The notes: generated by a model not told the origin, from the letters alone. Counted from the stretch's first letter, positions 10,101 to 18,064 are shown. The stretch is DNA of 64,000 nt from Streptomyces liliiviolaceus (GCF_018070025.1 NZ_JAGPYQ010000002.1:124001-188000); one strand, 5' to 3'. Numbers and translations are program-made.

Positions 10101-11191
10101 CGACCTCCGGAACCCGCGCCGGGCGGGTCAACACGGCCGCACCCCGTGACCACGTCGAGATGGCCCTGTACCGGATCTGGCGGCAGGTGCTGCTGCACCC
10201 GGACGTCGGGGTCGCGGACAACTTCTTCGAGCTCGGCGGCACCTCGATCTCGGCCATCAAGATGGCACACGCCGTGCAGGAGGAACTCGGCGTGGCGTTG
10301 CCGGTCCGGGACGTCATGCTGCGTCCCACGATCGAGGCGCTCGCGGAGTTCGTTCGCGGTGCCCTCTCCGGGACCGCCGGACCCGCGCACCACAGCAGCC
10401 TGGTCGAGTTCCGCGCCGGAGACGGCCGGCAGCGCGTGGTGTGCGTCCACCCCGCCGGCGGCACCGCCTTCTGCTATCTGCCGTTGTCCACCGCGCTCGC
10501 GGAGGACGTCGGCGTGCTGGGCCTGCAGGCCCCGGGGATCAATCCCGGTGAGTCGACCCTGCCGACCGTGGAGGCCATCGCCGAGGAGTACCTGCGGCTC
10601 GTCGATCCCCGCCCGGACGAGGCACTGGTGCTGTGCGGGCTGTCCTACGGAGGGCTGATCGCCCACGAGATGGCCCGCCAGTTGGCGGCGGCCGGGCACG
10701 AAAGGGTGAGCGCGGTCCTGCTCGACACCCGCGGCGCCGAGGACGCGGAACGGCACGCCCCGTTCACGCCGACCGGCATGGAGGAGTTCCGGCAGAAGCT
10801 GATCCGCTTCAACGGCATGTTCCCGGGCATCGACGATGCTCAGGTCGCCCGGTACCTCACGGTGTACAACCACCACCAGGCAACCGGCCTCGCCTACGAG
10901 GTGCCCGACTCGCGGGCCCGCACGGTGCTCATGCAGGCCATGGCCGTGGAGGACGACGAGGACGGTGAGGCAGCCGCCGAACTCCGCGCGTTCTGGGAGC
11001 GGCGCGCCGGCGGCGGCTTCGTGGTGGAACCGGTGGACTGCGGCCACTGGGACATGCTGGAGAGCGACGAACTGCCGCGAGTCGCCGCCGTCATCACGGC
11101 CGAACTGAACCGGTTCGACCCCGACGCGGGAAGCGGTACCGGCCCGGCCGAGGCCCGGCCTTCGCTCCTCCCCGACGCACGGGAGCAGTGA
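7157..11191 (+). CDS. Single-module nonribosomal peptide synthetase, C-A-PCP-TE
   Basis: 1344 residues from GTG with GAAGGAG just upstream. Domains in order: condensation (about 30-470, active site H163-H164-LIF-D168-G169); adenylation (about 490-985, with YTSGSTGRPKG from residue 636, FDAS, YGPTEATL, YRTGDLARW and NRNGK with K973); carrier protein (about 1000-1070, ELGGTS with phosphopantetheine serine S1030); thioesterase (about 1090-1325, GLSYGG with S1163 and GHWD with H1297). By alignment from memory to GrsA the specificity residues read D-A-H-F-L-G-G-L-Y-K. This is not a code I know; it is nearest to branched aliphatic codes. A lone C-A-PCP-TE module would couple one amino acid to an incoming acyl or aminoacyl donor and release the product. 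The donor is not encoded nearby. Confidence 0.93.
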   Translation: MPRIATPRTLPSTRSASSASGPVGVPSSDPAPLSLAQERLWVLARMGGEASAAYHGLMNFDLKGPLDANLLVQALHLLAARHEALRTRLVPAEGSALQVVDPPETGFPVTVEDLRGLPDAGERLAQAQRAVGSTPFRLGEEAMARGRLVVLGEDHHVLLLTAHHLIFDGWSQSLLLRELSTMYAALHAGQEVSLPELRWQYSDYTRWQWDWMAGEESAAYAEYWTGALSGVPAVLPLPTDRTRPPEQDFRGGRAALVVDEDLTQALRALAKHHGVSLYATVLTGWSVLLSLLSGQEDIVVGTPTANRRQGDVGGLIGFLANTLAVRADLSGSPTVGEALKRVNQRLREDLRHVDLPFERVVELVNPPRSPAYTALFQTMVAWVPSMRQDLEFPGVRVELREDDSHVAAKFDLVAVVADEGRRLVGGIEYATALFDQTTVERFARQLLRVFRLMTERPTADLGDLTLLDEDEQREILSTFSWGGDPVTPASAALLERFAEQVRTRPEQPAVVAGDAEVTYAALDLRADRLASALTARGVRPGQVVGLHAGRTLELVVGVLGILKAGAAYLPLDPGQPTERLAAMVADAEPALVLTDHAAPAADGGRWQDLTAVEAEGTRETAPRIDPDPARLAYVIYTSGSTGRPKGVAVTHGSVVNLLDHWRELMGDAAGEAASAWSSIGFDASVHELLMPLTTGAVLHLVPDELRGDPGALMDWLRERRVTQAFLPPSYVMWIDEDPSRRLAGLSLRQLLTGVESLPEAALHRMREALPGLRICYGYGPTEATLYTTAYTDPQARSRSCPIGRPLRGTRLYLLDDRMRPVPVGIPGEVYAGGASLARGYLHRPDLTDERFVPDPFVPGERLYRTGDLARWLPDGNAQYVGRSDDQLKLRGFRIEPGEVEAALLAVPGVREAVVLADRRTPGDPQLVAGVGRDPGPDRTPHEWRLALGERLPDYMIPAVVAEFARLPLNRNGKVDREAVLSATSGTRAGRVNTAAPRDHVEMALYRIWRQVLLHPDVGVADNFFELGGTSISAIKMAHAVQEELGVALPVRDVMLRPTIEALAEFVRGALSGTAGPAHHSSLVEFRAGDGRQRVVCVHPAGGTAFCYLPLSTALAEDVGVLGLQAPGINPGESTLPTVEAIAEEYLRLVDPRPDEALVLCGLSYGGLIAHEMARQLAAAGHERVSAVLLDTRGAEDAERHAPFTPTGMEEFRQKLIRFNGMFPGIDDAQVARYLTVYNHHQATGLAYEVPDSRARTVLMQAMAVEDDEDGEAAAELRAFWERRAGGGFVVEPVDCGHWDMLESDELPRVAAVITAELNRFDPDAGSGTGPAEARPSLLPDAREQ

Positions 11192-11406
11192 TGGCGATCC
11201 GCGACGGGACTCCCGAGGCACACGGCGCCGACGACCCCGGCTCACCGGAGGGCCTGGCGCCGCACCTCGGCGGCGTCGCCCCGGGGCAGGTGGTGGCGGT
11301 TGCGCTGCCCCGGCCCGAGGGCGACAGCCAGGATGCGCCGATCGTCGCGCGGAATGTCGTTCGCCGTGCCCGATCCGGTGGAGCCGCCACGGCGGAACGC
11401 CGCTGA
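11191..11406 (+). CDS. Small ORF coupled to the synthetase, possible A-domain relic
   Basis: A 71-residue ORF whose ATG overlaps the synthetase stop (TGATG at 11189-11193), so it could be translated by coupling. Residues about 27-39 (GVAPGQVVAVALP) resemble the first core region of adenylation domains, compare GVRPGQVV in the synthetase upstream. The rest is proline-, alanine- and arginine-rich with no known fold. It may be a remnant of a deleted second module, or simply a read-through frame. It is not an MbtH-like protein: the conserved tryptophans and the NxExQ motif are absent. Confidence 0.35.
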   Translation: MAIRDGTPEAHGADDPGSPEGLAPHLGGVAPGQVVAVALPRPEGDSQDAPIVARNVVRRARSGGAATAERR

Positions 11407-11550
11407 CGCGGGGACGCCGGTACCGGTCCGGGCGTCGGCCGTGCCCAGCGATCCGGCGCGAGCCCGACCCGCGCGGGCTCACCGTCCCGCGAGGGCGCGC
11501 GTGTACGAGAAGAACTTGTCTGACCCCATAGGAAAAAGGATTTCGAGAGC

Positions 11551-12036
11551 ATGGAACTCCACCAGTTCGCCGCCCTGTCGGCGGACCTGACCGGTTTCGA
11601 CTGCAGGGAGTTGCAGGAGACCGGCATGTTGCACACGTACCGGCAGGTCGTCGTGGATCAGACAGGAGCCGAGCGGCTCGACCGGCTCGCCGACTCGGTG
11701 GCGGGGACCCCCGACGGCCCGCCGCGCTTCGAGGACGATTCCGCCCGGGAGCTGGCGCGGGCGATCACCCACCTCTGGTACGTCGGAACATGGCCCGGCC
11801 TGCCGGATTCGCTGCCCCCGGACAACGGAGCGGGGACACCGCAGACCGGGCCGTACGTGGTCTCGTCCCAGGCCTATGAACAGGGTCTCGTATGGCGTGC
11901 GTTCGGCGGGAACGCGCCCGGCGCGGCGGCACAGGCGCACGGGAGCTGGGCCGACGCCCCGTCCGAGGCAGCGCCCGCCCCGTCCGAGGCAGCGCCCAGG
12001 GGAGCACGTGACACCGAGTCGGTGGTCGCGCGATGA
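11551..12036 (+). CDS. FAD-SLDH-type dehydrogenase small subunit
   Basis: 161 residues, ATG with AAAGGAT upstream. The sequence fits the small (gamma) subunit family of membrane sorbitol, fructose and glucose FAD dehydrogenases: FAALSADLTGF at the start, ELQETGMLHTY, ARAITHLWYVGTWPG in the middle, and the C-terminal signature YVVSSQAYEQGLVWRAFGG followed by GSWAD. In characterised systems this subunit carries a Tat signal and escorts the flavoprotein across the membrane. Here no signal sequence precedes the conserved domain, so the complex is probably cytosolic. A short duplicated PSEAAP segment follows at about 141-154. It overlaps the next gene by 4 bp (ATGA), consistent with a 1:1 complex. 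Confidence 0.85.
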   Translation: MELHQFAALSADLTGFDCRELQETGMLHTYRQVVVDQTGAERLDRLADSVAGTPDGPPRFEDDSARELARAITHLWYVGTWPGLPDSLPPDNGAGTPQTGPYVVSSQAYEQGLVWRAFGGNAPGAAAQAHGSWADAPSEAAPAPSEAAPRGARDTESVVAR

Positions 12037-13874
12037 GCGGTCCGCAGGGGCGGCGGTGGGACGTGGTCGTGGTCGGTGCGGGTTTCGCGGGTTCCCTGGT
12101 GGCCAAGCGCCTGGGCGACCAGGGCTGGCGGGTCCTGGTGCTGGAGGCCGGACACGGCGCGTCCAGCTCGGACGGGGGGCACGCGGACGCGGTCGAGGCG
12201 TACCGCACAGCACTGCTCAAGGTGCCCAACTCGCCTTACCGGACGAGTACCGCGGCACCGTCGCCGGCGATGGGCGACGTCGGCGAGTACTTCGTGCAGA
12301 ACGGCCCGCTTCCGTACGGCAGCGGATACCTGCGGGCCAACGGCGGTACCGGCCTGCCCTGGACCGGACTCGCGCTCCGGATGCACCCCGAGGACTTCCG
12401 CGCCGGGGACTTCGGGCAGGGGCGGAACTGGCCTCTCGGCTACGACGACCTGGAACCGTACTACCGCGCGGCCGAGCGGGAGATCGGGGTGGCCGGCGAC
12501 GCGGAGGAGCAGGGTGCGGAAATCGGCCTGCCGTTCCCGGAGGGCTACCAGTTCCCCATGCGGCCCATCCCGCAGAGCTACCTGGACCAGGTGATGACGA
12601 AGTCCCTGGACGGCGGGACCATTCGGGATCCCGGGGCGGACGATCCGGTCCCTCTGCGCGTCGTCACGACACCACACGCCCGCAACGGCCTGCCCAATCC
12701 CTCCTACGACGACGGCGCCGGCTACCGGCCCGCCCCGGGACCGGGGCAGCCGGATCGGGGAACGCTGTGCCAGGGCTACGCCAGTTGCGTTCCGATCTGC
12801 CCGTCCCAGGCGAAGTACACGCCCCTCAAGACACAGGCCCGCTGGGGATCGTCCGTCACCCTGGTCACCCGGGCGGTCGTCACGCGGGTCCGGATCGGAG
12901 CCGACGGGCGGGCGGCAGGTGTCGACTACCGGTCCTACGGTGACGACACCGCCGGAGCGGTGACCCACAGCGTCGACGCGGACCTCGTCGTCCTGGCCGC
13001 GCACGCGATCGAGAACGCCAAGCTCCTCCTCGTCTCCGAGGCCGCCAACAGCAGCGACCAGGTCGGCCGCAACCTGATGGACCACCCGGTCCTGCTGACG
13101 TGGGGCCTGATGCCCCAGCAGGTCGGTGCTTACCGTGGTCCCGGCTCGACCTCCGGGCTGGAGGGTTTCCGCTTCGGCGCCGCGCGAGCCCGGCGCGCCC
13201 CGTTTCGCGTGGAGATCGGCAACTGGGGCTGGACCTGGTCCCTGGGACCGCCCGAACAGCGGGTCGCCGAACTCCTGGGCACCGGAGGGTCCGACGGCCA
13301 CGGCATCCTCGGTACAGAACTGCGGCGGGCGCTCGGCGATCAGATCGGACGCGAATTCGCTTTCCAGTTCGAACTCGAACAGGAGGCCGACCCGGCGAAC
13401 CGCGTGACCATCGACTCTCGTCACCGCGACGCGCTGGGCACTCCGCGGCCGATCATCCACTACGACCTGTCCGACTACGTCAAACGCGGCATCGCCGCCG
13501 CGAAGGCGGTGTCCGACCAGCTCTTCGATCTGCTGGGCGCACAGGACCATACGCGTTTCGAACAGGGGCCCGGCTGGCCCAGTTACTTCGAGTTCGAAGG
13601 CAGCTCCTACGCCTACCGGGCGGCCGGCCACGGAGCCGGAACCCACATCATGGGCGACTCACCTCGCACATCCGTGGTCGACGAATGGCAACGCTGCTGG
13701 GACCACCCTTACCTCTACGCCGTCGGGTGCGGCAGCATGCCCACGGTGGCCACGTCCAACCCCTCACTGACCATGGCGGCACTCGCCCTGCGCAGCAGTG
13801 AGGAGATGCATCGGGACCTCCTCGACCGACGCCGCATCACATCCGCCAGGCATCCCGCACCAGCCGCCTCGTAG
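12033..13874 (+). CDS. GMC-family FAD dehydrogenase large subunit with three-Cys cluster motif
   Basis: 613 residues, ATG overlapping the small-subunit stop. An FAD-binding Rossmann motif VVGAGFAGSLVAKRL opens the protein (about 14-28). C246-x5-C252-x3-C256 (CQGYASCVPIC) has the spacing of the [3Fe-4S] ligands in bacterial FAD-glucose dehydrogenase catalytic subunits. Near the C-terminus H538 (GTHIMG) and N576 (TSNPSL) are spaced 38 apart, as in the catalytic pair of GMC oxidoreductases. It should oxidise an alcohol or sugar-like hydroxyl and pass electrons through the cluster. The usual cytochrome c subunit is missing, so the acceptor is unknown. Clustering with a peptide synthetase suggests tailoring of its product or building block. 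Confidence 0.87.
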   Translation: MSGPQGRRWDVVVVGAGFAGSLVAKRLGDQGWRVLVLEAGHGASSSDGGHADAVEAYRTALLKVPNSPYRTSTAAPSPAMGDVGEYFVQNGPLPYGSGYLRANGGTGLPWTGLALRMHPEDFRAGDFGQGRNWPLGYDDLEPYYRAAEREIGVAGDAEEQGAEIGLPFPEGYQFPMRPIPQSYLDQVMTKSLDGGTIRDPGADDPVPLRVVTTPHARNGLPNPSYDDGAGYRPAPGPGQPDRGTLCQGYASCVPICPSQAKYTPLKTQARWGSSVTLVTRAVVTRVRIGADGRAAGVDYRSYGDDTAGAVTHSVDADLVVLAAHAIENAKLLLVSEAANSSDQVGRNLMDHPVLLTWGLMPQQVGAYRGPGSTSGLEGFRFGAARARRAPFRVEIGNWGWTWSLGPPEQRVAELLGTGGSDGHGILGTELRRALGDQIGREFAFQFELEQEADPANRVTIDSRHRDALGTPRPIIHYDLSDYVKRGIAAAKAVSDQLFDLLGAQDHTRFEQGPGWPSYFEFEGSSYAYRAAGHGAGTHIMGDSPRTSVVDEWQRCWDHPYLYAVGCGSMPTVATSNPSLTMAALALRSSEEMHRDLLDRRRITSARHPAPAAS

Positions 13875-14270
13875 CACTGCGTTCCGGTGCGTTCCGGTTC
13901 GGCGGTACGCGACTGATCACCCCTGGCGGCGTGCACCTCGCCGCCAGGGCACGGCTGCCCGGCCTCGGCCTGCAGCCGCTGCCGTACTTCACGTCCGACG
14001 GCGGATTCGGACTGGTTGAGCGCGTACTCGCCGTCTTGGATGCGTCACTGCAGACGCTGCACGGGCGGGGCACGTCTGCTGCTTCCAGAAGCGCCAGGCC
14101 ACCGAGGTCACTCAGCTCCGCGTACGCGCCCTGCAGCATCGTGCGCGGAAGTGGGGGCACCAAGCGGTGGTCTCCAGGTGCTGGTTTGTACCGCGGGGTA
14201 GGTCCGGGAGCCATGCCACTTTTTGGAGAGGCGAGGTCCGTTACCACACTTAGCGCGTAAACTGCCGCGG
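13875..14270. other. Intergenic region with a 10-bp direct repeat
   Basis: About 400 bp after the dehydrogenase. GCGTTCCGGT occurs twice in tandem (13879-13898). No gene is supported. Just before the next ORF TAAACT at 14258-14263 lies 7 nt ahead of the GTG at 14271, the layout of a leaderless promoter. Confidence 0.45.
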
Positions 14271-15260
14271 GTGACGAACGCCCTGCACCGCCACTCGATC
14301 GACTGCTCGCCCGAGCGCCCGGCCCCGTGCGACGACGCCCACGACGCCTACCGACAGCTCGCCGACTGGACCGCCGAGGGCGGTGTGTACAAGCTGGTCT
14401 CCGGCGCGTTCTCCTCCGAGGCCCGCCGCCACTACCGCGCCTACGTCACCGCCTGGCTCAACTGGTGCGACCTCGACAGCGGACTGGACCCCTACACCTG
14501 CGCCCGCGCCAACATCGGCGTGTGGATCTCCGACATGCACGGGCACGACGCGCTGGCCACCCGCGCCGCGATGGCCTCCGCCGTCACGAGCTTCTACCAG
14601 CACCTGCTGGACCTGGGCATCGCCGACGGGGTAGACGCGGAACTCACCCGGGCGCGCCTCGTCGGGGCCCCCGTGCCCGCCGATCCCATGCGCACCGGTC
14701 TCAGGGGTGACGGCCCGAGGTGGCTGCTGCAGGCCGCCGACCGGCTGACCGGCCGCGACGCGCTGCGCGACCGGGCCCTGATACACCTGCTGCTCAACGG
14801 CTACTTCGGGCACGAGAAGCTGCGCCCCGGCACGATCCGCGCCCTGAACCTGGAGAACCGCGTCGACGAGGGCTTCCGCACCACCTGGAAGGTCCGGCCC
14901 AAGAACGCGGAGGAGACCGCGACCACCAGTGTCACCATCAGCCGCGACGCCGTCCGCGCGATCGACGCCTACACCGGGCTCACTCCCGCCGGAACCTTCG
15001 CGCCCGACCCGGCGACCGGCCGCGTCACCAACACCGCCTACGGCACCTTCACCTCCCGAGGAGCCCTGCTGACGGGGTCGGCCAACCGCGCCCGGGGCGC
15101 ACGCCTGGCCCGCTCGGACACGATCAACCGGATCGTGCGCGCCGTGGTGGCCACGCACGAAGATCTGGCCACGTACGCCGACGTACTGAGCGCCGACTTC
15201 GTGGCCGCGACCCCGCCGCCGGGGCAGCGCCGCGAGGCCATCAGCGAGGACCCGTCGTAG
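14271..15260 (+). CDS. Integrase/tyrosine recombinase-like protein, catalytic residues not recognised
   Basis: 329 residues from the GTG at 14271, perhaps leaderless (TAAACT 7 nt upstream); frames further upstream start before any ribosome site. Residues about 30-110 resemble the SAM-like N-terminal domain of tyrosine recombinases (HYRAYVTAWLNWCDL, then SAVTSFYQHLLDLGIADG). The following segment RDRALIHLLLNGYFGHEKLRPGTIRALNL matches the place of the first catalytic block, but the expected R-x-x-E is not there. I find no H-x-x-R block and no tyrosine nucleophile at the C-terminus. It is therefore a diverged, probably inactive relative, or a C-terminally truncated gene. It marks the right border of the accessory region. 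Confidence 0.6.
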   Translation: MTNALHRHSIDCSPERPAPCDDAHDAYRQLADWTAEGGVYKLVSGAFSSEARRHYRAYVTAWLNWCDLDSGLDPYTCARANIGVWISDMHGHDALATRAAMASAVTSFYQHLLDLGIADGVDAELTRARLVGAPVPADPMRTGLRGDGPRWLLQAADRLTGRDALRDRALIHLLLNGYFGHEKLRPGTIRALNLENRVDEGFRTTWKVRPKNAEETATTSVTISRDAVRAIDAYTGLTPAGTFAPDPATGRVTNTAYGTFTSRGALLTGSANRARGARLARSDTINRIVRAVVATHEDLATYADVLSADFVAATPPPGQRREAISEDPS

Positions 15261-15359
15261 AGAGGACCCGAGCCAGAAGGGGTCAGCGCTTCGGGGCATC
15301 GGCGATGAGCTGCGCGTCGAAGCCTGATGAGTGCGCGTTCGAGGGCTCGCACACGCACG

Positions 15360-15388
15360 GAAGCCCGGCCCTCGGTGGGCCGGGCTTC
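15360..15388. terminator. Perfect 12-bp stem terminator
   Basis: GAAGCCCGGCCC (15360-15371) pairs perfectly with GGGCCGGGCTTC (15377-15388) around a 5-nt loop, between the convergent integrase-like gene and the small secreted-peptide gene. It can serve both strands. Confidence 0.85.
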
Positions 15389-15428
15389 GGGGTCTCGACA
15401 GGCGGAACGGGCGGCGGGAAGGGCCCGG

Positions 15429-15632
15429 TCAGCCCTCCTGCGCCGGGGAAGTGCCGTCCGTCTCCAGGCTGCCGTCGCTGATCGTCTGGTCCACCGTGCT
15501 GAGGGTGTCCTGCACATCGAGCGTGCTGAGGCTGTTGAGGGCGTCACCGTCGAGGGAGTGGGACGGGGTGACGGCCGCCACCACGAAGCCGGTGGCGAGG
15601 GACGCGATGGCGAGCATGCTGCGCTTCTTCAT
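15429..15632 (-). CDS. Small secreted peptide, 67 aa
   Basis: A classic Sec signal peptide opens the protein: MKKRS, then the hydrophobic stretch MLAIASLATGFVVAAV, then a likely signal peptidase site after SHS (about residue 26). The mature part is about 40 residues, acidic, and rich in Ser, Thr, Asp and Leu (SLDGDALNSLSTLDVQDTL). No cysteines, so it is not a lantibiotic-like or disulfide-rich peptide. I do not recognise the family; similar short acidic exported peptides are common in Streptomyces. GAGTGGGG lies 1-2 nt upstream of the ATG. Promoter on the minus strand is not obvious. Confidence 0.7.
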   Translation of the reverse strand: MKKRSMLAIASLATGFVVAAVTPSHSLDGDALNSLSTLDVQDTLSTVDQTISDGSLETDGTSPAQEG

Positions 15633-15982
15633 GCCCCACTCAACTGCCGACCCGCCCAGGGGTCACGGTCGGGCTTCCCGGAACCCACGGTCGGCTCTCC
15701 ACCGGGTCCGCTGACATCCGATGTCCTGGCCCGTCATGCAGGCGCCATGAGCTCGGCGGGCACTGGCTGCGCCGGGAATGGCCTCGTTGGCTCAAACCAA
15801 CACAACCGCACGTACAGCTCGGAGCGCACCCCCCAAGAGCCATGGTCAAGGGATTTGACGGGATATCGAACAACCATGACCGCATCCCTTCCACCACAGT
15901 GCAACAGGTCCTACCGTAAACGCGCACGGATGACGCGGACATGCGGACATCCAACCTTTCGCGAGTACGGAGGAACGTAACG
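15633..15982. other. Promoter region of divergent exported proteins
   Basis: About 350 bp between the minus-strand peptide gene and the plus-strand alpha-galactosidase. It is AT-richer around 15770-15900. TTGACG at 15855-15860 is a possible -35 element, but I see no convincing -10 partner. No GACAACGTTGTC operator like the one at 19850 is present. Confidence 0.4.
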
Positions 15983-18064
15983 ATGCGTCACCTTCCCACC
16001 CGCACACCTCGCCGAAGAGTGGTCGGAGCACTCACCGCCGGGCTGCTCGGCGCGCTGGGCCTGACCGGTACCTGGGGGACGGCCGGGCCGATCCCGACCG
16101 CCGGCGCCCTGACCCCGGCCGCACCGGTGTCGGCCGCACCGGTGTCGGCCGCACCGGCCGCGGACGACGGTCTCGCCCTCACCCCGCCCATGGGCTTCAA
16201 CAACTGGAACTCCACGCACTGCAGGGCCGAGTTCGACGAGGCGATGGTCAAGGGGATCGCGGACATCTTCGTCGACAAGGGGCTCAAGGACGCCGGGTAC
16301 GAGTACGTCAACCTCGACGACTGCTGGGCACTGCCCGCCCGTGACGCCGACGGCAAACTGGTACCGGACCCGGCCCGCTTCCCCGGCGGGATCAAGGCGG
16401 TCGCGGACTATGTGCACGCCAAGGGGCTCAAGCTCGGCATCTACACCAGCGCGGGTACGAAGACCTGCAACGACGCGGGATTTCCCGGCGCGCTGGGCCA
16501 CGAGTACAGCGACGCCCGGCAGTTCGCGGACTGGGGTGTCGACTACCTGAAGTACGACAACTGCAACAACCAGGGTGTGGACGCCAAACAGCGCTACACG
16601 ACCATGCGGGACGCCCTGAAGGCCGCCTCGCAGACGACCGGCCGCCCCATCGTGTACAGCATCTGCGAGTGGGGCGAGAACAAGCCCTGGGAATGGGCGG
16701 CCGACGTCGGCCAGCTGTGGCGTACGACCGGGGACATCAGTGACAACTGGGGTTCGATGCTCTCGATCATGAAGCAGAACCTCCCGCTCGCGCAGTACGC
16801 CGGTCCCGGGCGCTGGAACGACCCCGACATGCTGGAGGTCGGCAACGGCGGGATGACGGCCACGGAGTACCGCACGCACTTCTCGATGTGGTCGGTCATG
16901 GCCGCGCCGCTGCTCATCGGCTCCGACCTGCGGTCCGCGTCCGAGGAGACCTTCGACATCATCGGCAACAAGGAGGTCATCGCGGTCGACCAGGACCCGC
17001 TCGGCAAGCAGGGCGCGGTGCTCTCCTCCGAGGGCGGTCGCTGGGTCGTCGCCAAGGAGATGAAGGACGGCAGCCGCGCGGTCGCCCTCTTCAACGAGAC
17101 CGGCAGCCCGCAGCGGATCGCCACCAGCGCGCAGGCCGTCGGGCTGCCCGAGGCGGACGCCTACACGCTGCGCGATCTGTGGCAGCACAGGAGCTACAAC
17201 ACGGCGGGCACGATCTCCGCGACCGTCCCCGCCCACGGCACGGTCCTCGTCCGTGTCTCGGCCGACGGCCGGTGGGCCGTGAACCCGCCCGCCGTGGAAC
17301 TCGGCGTGGACGGCAGCACGTTGACCGAGGCGGGCAGGGCCACCGCCCTGACGACATCGGTCACGGATCTGGGCCGTACGCCCGCGAAGCGCGTCTCCGT
17401 CTCCATGACCGGGCCCGAGGGGTGGCGGGTGAAGGCCGACTCGCCGACCACGGCGGACTCCCTGCCGACCGGCAGGGCGTTGCGTACGAGGTGGACGGTG
17501 ACCGCGCCCGCCGGCACGCTTCCGGGAGCGTACGACGTGACGCTGAAGGCCGTGTACCGCTCGCCCGGCGGGGTGCGGGCCGAGAGCGTGCTGCCGCTGA
17601 CGGCGACCGTCGCGGTGGCGCCGCCCTCCGGCACGTCGAACCTCGGCGCTCTCCCCTGGCTGTCGGCGACCAACGGCTGGGGGCCCGTCGAGCGCGACAC
17701 CAGCAACGGCGAGAGCGCGGCGGGCGACGGCGGTCCGCTCACGGTCAACGGTGCCGTCTACGCCACCGGGCTCGGCGTCCACGCGGAGAGCGCCGTCGAG
17801 TTCTACGCGGGCGGGGCCTGCGAGACCGTCACCGCGGAGGTCGGTGTCGACGACGAGGAGGGTGCCGACGGGTCCGTCGCGTTCGAGATCTGGGCCGACG
17901 GTACGAAGGTGGCGTCGACCGGGGTCCTCACCAACGCGGACGATGCGCGGGCCCTTGCCGCGGACGTCAGCGGGGCGCGGGTGGTCCGCCTGGCCGTGAC
18001 GGACGGCGGGGACGGGATCACGTCGGACCACGGTGACTGGGGGGTGGCGCGGCTGACTTGCTGA
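15983..18064 (+). CDS. Secreted alpha-galactosidase, GH27 with C-terminal NPCBM-like domain
   Basis: 693 residues from the ATG at 15983, chosen because GGAGG sits 9 nt upstream. A long N-terminal export signal with TPRRRVVGALTAG suggests Tat or Sec secretion, followed by a repeated AAPVS linker. The catalytic GH27 barrel spans about 65-330: LTPPMGFNNWNS, nucleophile D192 in YLKYDNCN, acid/base D280 in RWNDPDM. A beta-sandwich follows (to about 440), then a NEW3-like segment with TVTAPAGTLPGAYDVTL, then a C-terminal NPCBM-like module (about 550-690). It releases terminal alpha-galactose from plant oligosaccharides or galactomannan outside the cell. The ROK kinase and LacI regulator downstream suggest a sugar-use locus. 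Confidence 0.93.
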   Translation: MRHLPTRTPRRRVVGALTAGLLGALGLTGTWGTAGPIPTAGALTPAAPVSAAPVSAAPAADDGLALTPPMGFNNWNSTHCRAEFDEAMVKGIADIFVDKGLKDAGYEYVNLDDCWALPARDADGKLVPDPARFPGGIKAVADYVHAKGLKLGIYTSAGTKTCNDAGFPGALGHEYSDARQFADWGVDYLKYDNCNNQGVDAKQRYTTMRDALKAASQTTGRPIVYSICEWGENKPWEWAADVGQLWRTTGDISDNWGSMLSIMKQNLPLAQYAGPGRWNDPDMLEVGNGGMTATEYRTHFSMWSVMAAPLLIGSDLRSASEETFDIIGNKEVIAVDQDPLGKQGAVLSSEGGRWVVAKEMKDGSRAVALFNETGSPQRIATSAQAVGLPEADAYTLRDLWQHRSYNTAGTISATVPAHGTVLVRVSADGRWAVNPPAVELGVDGSTLTEAGRATALTTSVTDLGRTPAKRVSVSMTGPEGWRVKADSPTTADSLPTGRALRTRWTVTAPAGTLPGAYDVTLKAVYRSPGGVRAESVLPLTATVAVAPPSGTSNLGALPWLSATNGWGPVERDTSNGESAAGDGGPLTVNGAVYATGLGVHAESAVEFYAGGACETVTAEVGVDDEEGADGSVAFEIWADGTKVASTGVLTNADDARALAADVSGARVVRLAVTDGGDGITSDHGDWGVARLTC

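Noticed and set aside
11191..11406. MbtH-like protein after the NRPS
   Set aside because: The length is similar but the conserved tryptophans and NxExQ motif of MbtH proteins are missing.
8366..11482. 1038-residue minus-strand ORF over the peptide synthetase
   Set aside because: It is a stop-free shadow of a high-GC gene. It has repetitive Arg/Gly/Pro composition, no ribosome site and no known motifs, while the plus strand carries all NRPS motifs.
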